From contig OZ252150.1 of NCBI GenBank assembly GCA_965248775.1, forward strand, positions 1,984,001 to 2,048,000: a stretch of 64,000 nucleotides of DNA, in the 5' to 3' direction. The notes beneath the pieces were generated by a model. The model ran no database searches and was not told the origin of the DNA. It was given only the letters and a program-made list of their open reading frames with translations. Position 1 is the stretch's first letter; the number at the start of each line of letters is the position of its first letter. Position numbers and translations under genes: made by a program. The stretch is from JBHHUI01 sp965248775. GTDB lineage: Bacteria; Chloroflexota; Anaerolineae; Anaerolineales; JBHHUI01. This document shows positions 45,463-54,407 of this stretch, piece after piece.

Positions 45463-45755
45463 TTCTGCTCGCGCGCAAACACCGCCATGGCTTTTTTTAG
45501 GATGTCCGGTTCCTGGCGCACCACGTGCAATTCGCGCTTCAACTCCGCCAGCTCGCGGTCGCGCTCCTTCGGCTTTCCCTTTCCGGGAAATGCCTGCGCT
45601 CCATCAGCCGCGTATTCAGCCCGCCAGCGATTCAGACTGCTACTACTTACTCCCAAATCCAAAGCAAGCTGCTCAACCGCTGTGTCGCTATCATACGATA
45701 ACCGAACGGCTTCGACCTTGAATTCGCGCGTGTATGTCTTCCTGTATGTACTCAT
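45459..45755 (-). CDS. IS3-family transposase OrfA
   Basis: 98 residues: HTH TREFKVEAVRLSYDSDTAVEQ with SSSSLNRWRAEYAADG, then a leucine-zipper helix (ERDRELAELKRELHVV) and the IS3 OrfA ending ILKKAMAVFAREQK. Overlaps orfB by 4 bp (the usual -1 frameshift arrangement). Intact, but its OrfB partner is not. Confidence 0.85.
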   Translation of the reverse strand: MSTYRKTYTREFKVEAVRLSYDSDTAVEQLALDLGVSSSSLNRWRAEYAADGAQAFPGKGKPKERDRELAELKRELHVVRQEPDILKKAMAVFAREQK

Positions 45756-45837
45756 TTGGGTCCTCCCTGATCTGTGAATCTATCTTATCTCGTTGTCCAC
45801 TAAACCAGGGTAATGCCACGAGCAGTCTGCACGTCAT

Positions 45838-45926
45838 GACCCAGTACATTCATGACTGGGTGACTGTACGAACGTACTGGGTCGTGACACTTGCCGCGTT
45901 GCGGCAGTACGCGGTGACTGGGTGAC
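45838..45926. repeat. Palindromic repeat D (about 89 bp)
   Basis: GACCCAGTACATTCATGACT, GGGTGACTGTACGAACGTAC, TGGGTCGTGACA, then GTGACTGGGTGACG. It alternates CCCAGT and ACTGGG and contains GTACGAACGTAC. Lies just right of IS3-B and is probably the other half of the repeat C element. Confidence 0.6.
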
Positions 45927-46204
45927 GCTCTCTCCGCTCGCCTGACCGCCCGCCCTGTTCGCCTCACTCAACTGGCCTTCGCCTTCGACGACACTTCCTG
46001 AAAGGCGATGGATCTCACCCTATTCGCCTGACCGGTCTGCGTTTCTCTCGCTGACACTTTTCCGGCTGCCCGCTCATCGAAAAGCGGCTGTTTTCCGCAC
46101 TCCTTTGGGTAGCGTTTTGCGATACGACTCTTCAAAAAGGCTGTGACACTGCATCGCGCCTCTGCTGCAGGAAGCCCAGCACAAAAAGTAAAAAGTCCTA
46201 GACA

Positions 46205-46597
46205 TTGAATTTGCTTGAGGAGTTGCCTGATGGCGATGTATTGTGTCATGGAGACTTTCACCCTGACAATGTTGTCATGACAGAAGGTGGCGCCATAATC
46301 ATTGACTGGACAACTGCCACACAAGGCAATCCACTTGCTGATGTGGCCCGCACATCATTAATTTTACAGTTGGGAGAGTTACCCCCTGGCACACCTGCAA
46401 TAACTCGGTGGATGGTACAAATTGGGCGAGGTTTGTTTCACACACAGTATCTGCGGCGCTATTTTCGATTACACCCAGAGTACCAGCAGCAACTGGTCGC
46501 TTGGCAATTACCAATTGCCGTTGCTCGTATGGGTGATGGCATTGAAGAAGAGCAGAGCCAGTTGCTATCGATGGTTTCAGCGTGGCTAGACACCTGA
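46205..46597 (+). pseudogene. APH-type phosphotransferase, C-terminal half
   Basis: Starts in frame as LNLLEELPDGDVLCHGDFHPDNVVM: the Brenner motif HGDFHPDN holds the catalytic Asp, and IIIDWTTATQGNPLADVAR the metal-binding Asp. The half is intact to its stop. Joining to 43135-43565 yields a ~275-residue enzyme. The TTG at 46205 is only a codon of the original frame. Beta-lactam or aminoglycoside relevance is not implied; many family members phosphorylate small metabolites. Confidence 0.82.
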
Positions 46598-46635
46598 ACC
46601 AATGATTACGGCTCTCAAGCATTTATACACATGCT

Positions 46636-47061
46636 ATGAATAGTGACAGTTATAAGATCAACATAAACGGTATGGAAGGCATCCTCAACGTCTCCAAAGA
46701 ACCATTTTGCATTCTTGGGGATATACATTATCCGATCAGTAGGCGAATGATGAAGAATGATTCCTGGGGTTATATTGATTTCGAGTATGAAATTCATTGC
46801 CCGGACGGTGGGATCGTCAACGGTGGTGTCTCTCCCCGCGATGGCATTGGGGTGAACGTTGGGGCAGGTCAGAGTTGGGGCATTGCGCCAATTGGGGAAT
46901 CTGCTTCCCGTCAGGGAGATCGTACTGAGATTATAATTGATAGGGCAGCCAGAACTATTGCTGTGGAAAGCACCGAGGCGTCGGACCGTATTCCGCACAT
47001 CCTATGTGGATTGGTACTGCTGGCCGATCCTCAAGAACGATGGGAGAAGGACTATTCGTAA
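46636..47061 (+). CDS. Hypothetical protein, 141 residues
   Basis: Not recognised. Soluble, no signal peptide, mixed alpha/beta composition with Gly-rich segments (DGGIVNGGVSPRDGIGVNVG) and several Ile/Asp-rich strands (TEIIIDRAARTIAVE). Start ATG 46636 without a clear ribosome site, 38 bp after the phosphotransferase fragment. It has ordinary codon use for the region, so it is probably real. Confidence 0.5.
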   Translation: MNSDSYKININGMEGILNVSKEPFCILGDIHYPISRRMMKNDSWGYIDFEYEIHCPDGGIVNGGVSPRDGIGVNVGAGQSWGIAPIGESASRQGDRTEIIIDRAARTIAVESTEASDRIPHILCGLVLLADPQERWEKDYS

Positions 47062-47228
47062 TATAAACTGCCGGCGAACAGATGCCTGCCGATTAACCCC
47101 TCCCCAACGCAACTTGAGCGCGATACTGCGCAGCCGTTCCCAAGCTGAAGACTTCCTCAGCCCATATGCACCCAGCAGTAGCAGTGTTCATGGATTGAAA
47201 TCATTAAACCATGGGTAAACACAGGACG

Positions 47229-48359
47229 ATGAAAAAGTGGTCGCTGCTAGTCGCAGCCATGCTTGTGGCTGCATTCACCCTTCCAGCTCGCTCTGAGCAG
47301 TCTTGTTACATCGTCCGGCCGGGAGATAATCTCTCGCGGATTGCTCGCAAACACGGCACAAGTGTCGCTGCAATCATACAAGTCAACGGACTCACCAGCA
47401 CAATCATCCATCCAGGGCAACAGTTGTGTTTTACAAAAGTTGTCAATGCTGCCGCCAGCCCCTCCACATTGCCTGTGACGGGCACACTTGACTACATCCA
47501 GGGAACATGGCGGGCTGGAACATCGATGCCTGTACCGGCCCGATCAGAAATGCCGGCTATTACTTTGGGTAACTGGGTTTATGTTCCGGGAGGTTTTGGC
47601 GATACAGATCGGCTTGATCGATATAACCCCAAAAATGATCAATGGCAATCCAGGGCGGCTATGCCTGCCGGGCGTCATCACCTAATGGCCGTCGCCTATA
47701 ACAATCAGCTTTATGTTTTTGGCGGTGCTCAGGCTCAATCGTGGGCACCTACAAATACGGTTTGGCGATACGATGCAACCACCGACAAGTGGCAGGATCT
47801 CAACCCAATGCCGGAAGCCCGTTTGGCCGGGGCGGCTGCCACGCTAAATGACAAAAGTTATATTGTCGGCGGAACGGGGGGTGGAAACACCCTACTCGAA
47901 TATTCCCCTTCGGAGAATACTTGGCGACATTTGCCCGGCCCCAACCTACCCCGCGAGCATGTCAGCGCGGTGGCGTTTCACGATGAAATTTGGGTCCTGG
48001 GGGGTCGCTGGCATGGTGTGGGCGAGCTAGCCACTGTTGAAATTTATAATCCGACCACCAACACCTGGCGCAATGGTCCTGAGCTTAATATAGCCCGGGC
48101 CGGTTTTGCTGCCGTTGTGGTTAATGGAAATTTGCTCGTAGCCGGCGGCGAAATAATTATTAACGGCACAGTAACGCTTGACTCAATTGAGATATTAGCC
48201 CCTGGACAAACGATGTGGCAGCTCGGGCCAAAATTACTGTACCCCATTCACGGGGTGGCAGGCGCGGCGATTGATGATCTCTTTTTGTTATTGGGTGGAT
48301 CACTCAGAGCCGGAGCTATTGAGAATCAGGGACAGGTACAGATTTATACCCCCTCGTAA
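47229..48359 (+). CDS. Secreted LysM - kelch-repeat protein
   Basis: 376 residues from MKKWSLLVAAML; an in-frame ATG 18 bp earlier (47211) is also possible. A Sec signal peptide ending near LPARS is followed by a LysM domain (CYIVRPGDNLSRIARKHGTS ... GLTSTIIHPGQQLCF) and five to six kelch motifs forming a beta-propeller (AVAYNNQLYVFGGAQA, LNDKSYIVGGTGGGN, FHDEIWVLGGRW, VVNGNLLVAGGE). LysM binds peptidoglycan or chitin-like glycans and the propeller presents a binding surface. Likely exported; no catalytic site seen. Confidence 0.87.
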   Translation: MKKWSLLVAAMLVAAFTLPARSEQSCYIVRPGDNLSRIARKHGTSVAAIIQVNGLTSTIIHPGQQLCFTKVVNAAASPSTLPVTGTLDYIQGTWRAGTSMPVPARSEMPAITLGNWVYVPGGFGDTDRLDRYNPKNDQWQSRAAMPAGRHHLMAVAYNNQLYVFGGAQAQSWAPTNTVWRYDATTDKWQDLNPMPEARLAGAAATLNDKSYIVGGTGGGNTLLEYSPSENTWRHLPGPNLPREHVSAVAFHDEIWVLGGRWHGVGELATVEIYNPTTNTWRNGPELNIARAGFAAVVVNGNLLVAGGEIIINGTVTLDSIEILAPGQTMWQLGPKLLYPIHGVAGAAIDDLFLLLGGSLRAGAIENQGQVQIYTPS

Positions 48360-48770
48360 TCCATCACCTGCTGATAGACAGCTCTGTAGGTTACGCGAGT
48401 TATTCATCAGACGCTACGTGCAAATGTCAGACTTTGCGCATAATATATCGAATCAAAGCAGAATCTACGCTGAACTTCGAACAGCAATGAAGACTCTGAT
48501 CCAGATACGGGTTTCTTCGTGCGTTTGAGAACCGACGGTCGGATATATTGTTGCCCTTCGTCATTCAGACTCATTTGTTGCAAAACTTGCACAACTCAGT
48601 TTAAACAGGTTGCACAATAGACTATAGAATCCCACTCCAGACGAGCAGGTTTTACATTGATTGTGATCCAGAGCGGGGCGAGTGTGTAGTCTAAAGCAAT
48701 CTGTGGTCTTCTGAATTACTTCAAGGTATCATTCGAATTCCGAATAACAAGTCGGACCCTCATCATCCTT
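48360..48770. other. Intergenic region, nothing recognised
   Basis: 411 bp between the LysM-kelch and kinase genes. No open frame of coding character, RNA gene or convincing terminator. A poor promoter candidate TTTAAA-17 bp-TATAGA is near 48601-48629. Confidence 0.5.
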
Positions 48771-50693
48771 GTGGAAAAGATTGGACGTTACGAAATTGAA
48801 CGCGAGCTAGGCCGCGGCGCCATGGCTGTTGTGTACTTGGCGCACGACCCCTATATCAAGCGCCAGGTGGCTGTCAAAGTGATGCCACTACAACTCACTT
48901 TCAATCCCCAGTTCCGGTTGCGCTTTCAGCGTGAGGCGGAAGTTATTGCTGCCCTCGAACATTCTGCCATCGTCCCCATTTATGATTTCGGCGAACACGA
49001 AGAGCAGCCGTTCATCGTGATGCGCTACATGTCCGGCGGTTCGTTGCTGGATCGGTTGGAAGAGGGCCCAATCTCATTGGACGCTATCACCAGCATTTTC
49101 AAACGACTCAGTCTTGCACTAGACAAAGCCCATCGGCAAGGCATCGTTCATCGAGATCTGAAACCGGGCAATGTGCTCTTTGATGAGAAAGGAAAGCCCT
49201 ACCTTTCCGACTTCAGCATGGTTAAAGTTGCCAATGAAAGTTCTGCCTATACAGGTGGTGCGATTATTGGCACACCGGCTTATATGAGCCCGGAGCAGGC
49301 GAAGGGCGAGCCTGATATTGATGAAGGCAGTGATATATATTCGCTCGGCGCGGTGCTCTACGAAATCTTGACAGGCAAGCAACCCTACGAATCTGAGACA
49401 TCTATGGGGCTAGTTGTTAAACATATCACCGAGCCAGTACCGCGTATCCAAGATGCGAATCCAGAGCTCGCCCCGCGTTTTCAAGGCATCATCTCTAGAG
49501 CCATGGCCAAAGAGCGGGATCATCGATACGCGTCGGCGAGTGAGATGGCACAGGACCTGGCAGCAACCCTGGAAATCGAAGCAACAGCCACGCCCCATAA
49601 TAAATCGGATTCCGAACTGCGCCATCCTCCAGTCAAACCGCAGCCGGGATTCCGGCGCTGGATAATAGGTGGCCTGGCAACCCTCGCTGTAATTGTTGGA
49701 CTACTCGCCAGCAGCGGAAACTTATTTCCGATCTCGACCGTTGCCACGGCTGTGACGAACGGTCCGGCGACATCTGCTGCAGCAATCGAGTCATCAGAAT
49801 TTGTGAAGACCATAGACCTTAATGTAGCAACCGAACTGCCTTCTACGCCGTCTACACCTCCAACATCTATAAACTTGCCTAGCACCTTCATTGACGATCA
49901 GGACGTCCATATGGCCCTTGTAGCAGCAGGACAATTCGAGATGGGAGGCGTCGCAGATGTAGGTCTAGTCGAGTGCCAGAGACTTGCAATTGAAGGAGGC
50001 TGTCCCCGCGGTTGGTTTGAAGATGAGGAGCCTATTCACACAGTGACCCTGAGTGATTACTACATTGACAAATACGAGGTGACGAACGCAGAGTACAATG
50101 CGTGCGTACGCGCAGAAGCGTGCGCACTCCCATCAAGCGATAGCTCCGCCACGCACATCAGTTATTTTGCCAATCCACAATACGAAGATTATCCGATAAT
50201 TTATGTGAGCTGGCACGCTGCGGCAACGTATTGCACCTGGCGTGGAGGTCGCCTGCCGACTGAAGCTGAGTGGGAAAAGGCAGCACGTGGCACAGATGAG
50301 CGCGTGTATCCCTGGGGAATTAGCTTCGATGGCAGCCTGTTCAACTTTTGTGAATTGAATTGTGATCGTACTTGGGCCAATCGCACGGAAGATGACGGCC
50401 AAGCGGACACCGCCCCAGTTGGCACATACCCGCAAGGAGCCAGTCCATATGGGATTTACGATATGGCCGGCAATGTCACAGAATGGGTTGCCGATTGGTA
50501 CGCTGTAGAGTATTACTCGCATTCACCTGAAATGAATCCGGTCGGACCTTCTGATGGCGAGCATCGAGTTCACCGGGGTGGATCGTGGCGTGAGGAGGGA
50601 CACTTTGCCCGCACGGCCAAACGCAGTAAGTTTAACCCGACCGACACATTCTTCACCATTGGCATCCGCTGCGCCCGTAGTGCATCCCCGTAA
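48771..50693 (+). CDS. Ser/Thr protein kinase fused to formylglycine-generating-enzyme (SUMF1)-like domain
   Basis: 640 residues from a GTG. Pkn2-type kinase: glycine loop ELGRGAMAVVYLAH, Lys in VAVKVMP, catalytic loop HRDLKPGNVLFD, GTPAYMSPEQAKG and the C-lobe SDIYSLGAVLYEILTGKQP. The Mg motif is DFS, not DFG. One transmembrane helix (~296-315, WIIGGLATLAVIVGLLA) and a Thr/Ser/Pro linker lead to an extracellular SUMF1 domain (~375-638: GQFEMGG, YYIDKYEVTNAEYNACV, YVSWHAAATYCTWRGGRLPTEAEWEKAARG in part, AGNVTEWVADW, HRGGSWREE). The kinase would sense an outside ligand through the lectin-like domain. It lacks the paired active-site Cys of true FGE as far as I can see. Confidence 0.9.
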   Translation: MEKIGRYEIERELGRGAMAVVYLAHDPYIKRQVAVKVMPLQLTFNPQFRLRFQREAEVIAALEHSAIVPIYDFGEHEEQPFIVMRYMSGGSLLDRLEEGPISLDAITSIFKRLSLALDKAHRQGIVHRDLKPGNVLFDEKGKPYLSDFSMVKVANESSAYTGGAIIGTPAYMSPEQAKGEPDIDEGSDIYSLGAVLYEILTGKQPYESETSMGLVVKHITEPVPRIQDANPELAPRFQGIISRAMAKERDHRYASASEMAQDLAATLEIEATATPHNKSDSELRHPPVKPQPGFRRWIIGGLATLAVIVGLLASSGNLFPISTVATAVTNGPATSAAAIESSEFVKTIDLNVATELPSTPSTPPTSINLPSTFIDDQDVHMALVAAGQFEMGGVADVGLVECQRLAIEGGCPRGWFEDEEPIHTVTLSDYYIDKYEVTNAEYNACVRAEACALPSSDSSATHISYFANPQYEDYPIIYVSWHAAATYCTWRGGRLPTEAEWEKAARGTDERVYPWGISFDGSLFNFCELNCDRTWANRTEDDGQADTAPVGTYPQGASPYGIYDMAGNVTEWVADWYAVEYYSHSPEMNPVGPSDGEHRVHRGGSWREEGHFARTAKRSKFNPTDTFFTIGIRCARSASP

Positions 50694-50794
50694 AGAGCTC
50701 ACGATGAGGACAAGGGTTGGCAGCATCCACCAAATCAATCAGATATTTTTCTCACGATACAACGAATATCCAAATTTCCTAAAGGAGAATTTTC

Positions 50795-51598
50795 TTGTCA
50801 AGCAGAACACCCGTAATTCGTTTTACGATACTTCTCATAGCCCTAGTGTTGGCAGCATGCGTTACAACTACCCCCGCCGTGACTGATGCCCGGGAGGTCA
50901 CGGAACACGACGAGGTTCATTGGAGCTACTCAGGGCAGGATGGCCCCGAGCACTGGGGTGAGTTGAGCGAAGATTTCGAATTGTGCAGTTTAGGTGAAGA
51001 ACAGTCCCCGATTGATATCACGAACCCAACAACGCAGGGATTAGACAATATCGTTTTCGAATATCAACCGACAGAGGTTCGTATCCTAAACAACGGTCAT
51101 ACAATTCAAGTCAATTACGATGCCGGTAGTTCCATGCAATATGAAGGCCAGCAATATAATCTACTGCAGTTTCACTTCCACGCTCCGAGCGAACATACTG
51201 TGGATAACATCCAGTTCGACGCCGAAATGCACTTGGTGCACGTCGATGATAACGGGAGACTTGCGGTTGTAGGTGTGTTAATTACCGACGGCGCAGAGAA
51301 CGAGGCATTCGCTCCTGTATGGGACAGTTTGCCTAAGGACGAATCATCAGAAACCGCCACCGGGATGATGGTGAATGCGGCCGAGCTACTCCCCTCTGAC
51401 CAAACCACCTTTCGCTACTCGGGATCACTCACGACACCTCCCTGTTTAGAGGGCGTTCGTTGGCTTGTGATGACTACACCGGTGGAGATGTCTCTTGAGC
51501 AGATTACTGCCTTCACCGACATCTTCAATGGTAACAATCGTCCATTACAGCTTTTGCATTCGCGCGAAGTGATGAAGGACAACACACCCGGCGAATAG
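50795..51598 (+). CDS. Alpha-class carbonic anhydrase, lipoprotein
   Basis: 267 residues. The signal peptide ends in lipobox LVLAACVT, so it is a surface-anchored or periplasmic lipoprotein. Then WSYSGQDGPEHWGEL, EEQSPIDI, FHFHAPSEHTVD with zinc His residues, AEMHLVHVDD with the third His, and the substrate pocket TTPPCLEGVRWLV. Interconverts CO2 and bicarbonate. The start is TTG preceded by AAAGGAGAA 6 bp upstream; no ATG alternative preserves the signal peptide. Confidence 0.93.
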   Translation: MSSRTPVIRFTILLIALVLAACVTTTPAVTDAREVTEHDEVHWSYSGQDGPEHWGELSEDFELCSLGEEQSPIDITNPTTQGLDNIVFEYQPTEVRILNNGHTIQVNYDAGSSMQYEGQQYNLLQFHFHAPSEHTVDNIQFDAEMHLVHVDDNGRLAVVGVLITDGAENEAFAPVWDSLPKDESSETATGMMVNAAELLPSDQTTFRYSGSLTTPPCLEGVRWLVMTTPVEMSLEQITAFTDIFNGNNRPLQLLHSREVMKDNTPGE

Positions 51599-51668
51599 CC
51601 ATGGACAATCGGCAGCTCTCGCATATTAGAAGCCCATGTCATCGATTCCTGAGGGGAATTAGTTACAT

Positions 51669-52121
51669 ATGAATTTTGATGAGATTGACCGCTCCATATC
51701 GAAATTTATGCGTCGCTCGGGAATTCTTGCCTTACGCATTTCGTTGGGTATCATTTTTATCTGGTTCGGTGTTCTGAAACCACTTGGCCTTTCACCCGCC
51801 GAGCCTCTGGTCATCGCAACCGCTCGTTGGTTACCCTTCTCCGAGGGTGAGATATGGCTGATCGTTATCGGGTGGTGGGAAGTTGCGATCGGAATAACGT
51901 TTCTCTTTCGAAGGACACTCCGAGTCGCAATTGCGCTTCTAGCCCTTCAGATGGTCGGGACTTTCATGCCATTGATCCTTCTTCCTGCAATCACTTTTCA
52001 AGCCGGGCGTTTTCCCTACGGACCAACGATGGAGGGTCAATACATCATCAAGAACCTGCTAATCATATCTGCTGCTCTGTTTGTCGGTGGGACAGTTCGC
52101 AGAAGCGAAGAAGCAACCTAG
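51669..52121 (+). CDS. DoxX/DUF417-like four-helix membrane protein
   Basis: 150 residues with four membrane helices (ALRISLGIIFIWFGVLKPLG, LIVIGWWEVAIGITFLF, VAIALLALQMVGTFMPLILL, IIKNLLIISAALFVGG). The ISLGIIFIWFGVLK opening and the E in WWEVAIGI fit the DoxX/YkgB group of unknown or redox-related function. Starts 70 bp after the carbonic anhydrase gene. Confidence 0.75.
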   Translation: MNFDEIDRSISKFMRRSGILALRISLGIIFIWFGVLKPLGLSPAEPLVIATARWLPFSEGEIWLIVIGWWEVAIGITFLFRRTLRVAIALLALQMVGTFMPLILLPAITFQAGRFPYGPTMEGQYIIKNLLIISAALFVGGTVRRSEEAT

Positions 52122-52165
52122 ACTTGGCAACAGCTGACAAACAGATTCCGAAGAGACAACAGAAA

Positions 52166-52537
52166 ATGGCACAAGAGTATTTCGATAGACTCTCTGATTT
52201 GATTAATGAAGTTACTCCAAGTATGTCTATTAGCGCAGATCTAGAAATCAAACATTTCTTCAGCGGCGCAGCCGTTTTTGCCGACGGGCGTATTTGCATA
52301 TCCTTAACACCCGCCGGCCTTGCTGTAAAGCTTCCAGAACCTCTGCGAGATGATCTGCTGAAGGAGAAGGGCACAAGTAGGCTTCGCTATTTTCCCAAGG
52401 CGCCAATTAAGAAAGACTATGTTGTGCTTTCCAAAACGATCTATAAAAATATGGACGCACTTCGTTTTTGGCTAGAGCGGAGTATTGAGTATGTACTGAC
52501 ACTGCCTAAACCCAAGAAGAAAAATATCGCTCGCTAA
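52166..52537 (+). CDS. TfoX N-terminal-domain-like protein
   Basis: 123 residues. The pattern LEIKHFFSGAAVFADGRICI, LTPAGLAVKLPEPLRDDLL, and LRYFPKAPIKKDYVVL with a C-terminal helix matches the TfoX-N fold, present in competence regulators but also in stand-alone proteins of unknown role. Start at ATG 52166 (MAQEYFDRLS); the frame is open farther upstream but overlaps the previous gene. Small and basic at the C terminus (KPKKKNIAR). Confidence 0.7.
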   Translation: MAQEYFDRLSDLINEVTPSMSISADLEIKHFFSGAAVFADGRICISLTPAGLAVKLPEPLRDDLLKEKGTSRLRYFPKAPIKKDYVVLSKTIYKNMDALRFWLERSIEYVLTLPKPKKKNIAR

Positions 52538-52758
52538 TTCGAAAGCATCGAACTACAGCAGCCCACCTTAAACTTTCTTGCATTTATAAGATTTAGATAG
52601 TATTCTCCTTGAGCACCTACAAGTTCAGAATTTCACTTACTCTCTACATCAGTTATCCTCTAGAAATTTTTCGAGCCCATGGAGATATTAATGCACCACA
52701 TTTTCACTTGGCTCACTAACGCAGCAGTGTGCACTTGCCCGATGAAGCGAGGCCGCCA

Positions 52759-53682
52759 ATGTGTGGTATAGCCTGTTTTCTTGACAAGGTAAACGGCGAC
52801 CAGTCCGCAGTGGGCAACACAATATTCGAGATGCTCAATCCGCTTGGGCTGCGCGGGCCCGATTCCGCCGGCGTCGCTCTTTACGGAGCTCCTTCGGACG
52901 CCATGCTGCTGCGCGTGAAACTGGGCGAGGGAGCGGCCACAGACAACATGTCGGCGTTTGAGGAACGCGGCCGCAGCATTGCCGATCGTGTGAGCGCTTT
53001 GGCACAGGTGCGCGAAGTCTCGACCACGGGAGAATATCTGCGGCTGGAACTCGAATTCGACGGCGATCCGCGCGTCTTAGAGGAACAGATAGAGGCGGTT
53101 GACGACGAAATCGAAGTGGTAAGCATGGGGCGCAGCCTGGAGATCGTGAAGCAGGTCGGCTCGCCCGCAAATCTCGACGCGATGTATCATCTGACGGATT
53201 TTGTCGGGTCGCATGGGATCGGTCATACCCGCCTTTCAACGGAATCACGCATCGACCTTAGCCACTCGCAGCCTTTCTGGGCGCACGGAACTCCAGACCT
53301 TGCCATTGTTCACAACGGGCACATTACGAACTACCACAAGATGCGCCGTCTCTATGAACAGAAAGGTGTGCGCTTCTACACGGATAATGATTCCGAGATC
53401 ATAGGCGTCTATCTTGGAGAGCAGATCGCGAATGGGCTCAGCCTGGAAGAAGCCATGCACGCTTCGCTTCAGGACTTCGATGGCTCGTACTGCTATCTTG
53501 CTGCAACAAGCGAGGCAGTTGGGTTCGCAAAAGACCCATTCGGGCTGAAACCGTTGTTATTTACGGAAACCGATGCGTTCGTCGCCGTCGCCACCGAAGA
53601 AATCGCCATTCGCTCCGCGTTTGAAGGCCACTATGATGTGAAGGAAGCACAAGTAAACGAGGTGCGCATTTGGAAACTATAG
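52759..53682 (+). CDS. Class II glutamine amidotransferase subunit (GlxB/MgsA-like)
   Basis: 307 residues starting MCGIACFLDK, with Cys2 as the N-terminal nucleophile after Met removal. Then LGLRGPDSAGVAL, GIGHTRLSTES, VHNGHITNYHKMRR, TDNDSEIIGVYL and FAKDPFGLKPLLF. It releases ammonia from glutamine for the partner synthase. It overlaps the next gene by 13 bp and starts a four-gene cluster (amidotransferase, GXGXG, FMN synthase, GS-III). The same order is known in glxBCD and in N-methylglutamate synthase mgsABC; sequence alone does not separate them here. Confidence 0.87.
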   Translation: MCGIACFLDKVNGDQSAVGNTIFEMLNPLGLRGPDSAGVALYGAPSDAMLLRVKLGEGAATDNMSAFEERGRSIADRVSALAQVREVSTTGEYLRLELEFDGDPRVLEEQIEAVDDEIEVVSMGRSLEIVKQVGSPANLDAMYHLTDFVGSHGIGHTRLSTESRIDLSHSQPFWAHGTPDLAIVHNGHITNYHKMRRLYEQKGVRFYTDNDSEIIGVYLGEQIANGLSLEEAMHASLQDFDGSYCYLAATSEAVGFAKDPFGLKPLLFTETDAFVAVATEEIAIRSAFEGHYDVKEAQVNEVRIWKL

Positions 53683-54380
53683 ACTGCGCCGGAATGTCTG
53701 TCCGCGAAATAAACCAAGCCACGAAGAGTTACTTGGCTGCCAGCGAAACGGAGATCACGCTTATAAATCCGGGCGGCCAGCACAACCTCAGCGTTGCGAT
53801 ACTGACGCCGGTGCACATCAAAATTGAGGGCAGCGTGGGTTACTACTGTGCCGGCCTGACAGACAAGGCCACTGTTGAGATTCACGGGAGCGCTGGTTGG
53901 GGATTGGCCGAATCGATGCTCGACGGAAAAGTTATCGTGCACGGCAGCGCCGGCAATGGAGCAGCGGCTGCGTTGCGCAGCGGTACCGTCGTGATCGAAG
54001 GCGATGCGGCCGCCCGCGCCGGTGTGTCGATGAAAGGCGGGCTTATTATCATCGGCGGCAGTTGCGGATATATGTCTGGCTTCATGGGCCAGAAAGGCAC
54101 TCTCATTGTATGCGGCGACGCTGGCGCTGCCTTTGGCGACTCGATGTACGAGACTGTTTGCTTCGTAGGCGGCGAAATCCCCGACCCCGGCACCGATACT
54201 GTTGTGGAATCTCCTTCTGCCGATGATCTCGAGTTCCTGCAACAAGCTCTCGAAGCGCAGCTGCCCGCTAAACTGAACGAGCCGGGATTTACAGTCGAGC
54301 GCTTCAAAAAGGTCGTCTCCGGCCGCAAGTTGTGGAATTTCGATAAGCAGAACTGGAAAACCTGGAAAGAAGCACTCTAG
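53670..54380 (+). CDS. GXGXG-domain subunit (GlxC/MgsB-like, glutamate synthase alpha C-terminal-like)
   Basis: 236 residues forming a right-handed beta-helix with repeated G-x-x-G-x-G turns: IEGSVGYYCAGLTDKATVEI, HGSAGWGLAESM, VHGSAGNGAAAAL, GGSCGYMSGFMGQKG. This structural subunit corresponds to the C-terminal domain of large glutamate synthase and helps form the ammonia channel. Start ATG/TTG near 53670 (METIDCAGMSVREI), overlapping the amidotransferase gene. Confidence 0.85.
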   Translation: METIDCAGMSVREINQATKSYLAASETEITLINPGGQHNLSVAILTPVHIKIEGSVGYYCAGLTDKATVEIHGSAGWGLAESMLDGKVIVHGSAGNGAAAALRSGTVVIEGDAAARAGVSMKGGLIIIGGSCGYMSGFMGQKGTLIVCGDAGAAFGDSMYETVCFVGGEIPDPGTDTVVESPSADDLEFLQQALEAQLPAKLNEPGFTVERFKKVVSGRKLWNFDKQNWKTWKEAL

Positions 54381-54407
54381 CCCTCGCAAATCAAAGGACT
54401 CTGCCTG

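Larger units (their letters stand above)
44661..45812 (-). mobile_element. IS3-family element B (1152 bp), defective
   Basis: Ends share TACCCYGRTTYAGTGGACA (44661-44679 and complement at 45794-45812). It encodes orfA and a damaged orfB on the minus strand. It lies between repeats C and D, so it probably inserted into a larger palindromic repeat. No clear 3-bp duplication. Confidence 0.8.
43566..46204 (+). mobile_element. IS91-like element, degenerate, carrying IS3-B and palindromic repeats
   Basis: About 2.6 kb separates the two halves of the phosphotransferase gene. The left junction is directly after CAAG, a tetranucleotide reported as an IS91/ISCR target, and the transposase reads away from it. 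No target duplication, as expected for rolling-circle transposons. The 3' part (45927-46204) holds no gene; it is GC-rich with CGCCTGACCG-type repeats (45940, 46025) and may contain the terminal/origin structure. Confidence 0.65.

Noticed and set aside
42046..45926. CCCAGT modules as a CRISPR array
   Set aside because: Modules alternate in orientation, spacing is irregular and copies are dispersed between IS fragments; no cas gene is near.
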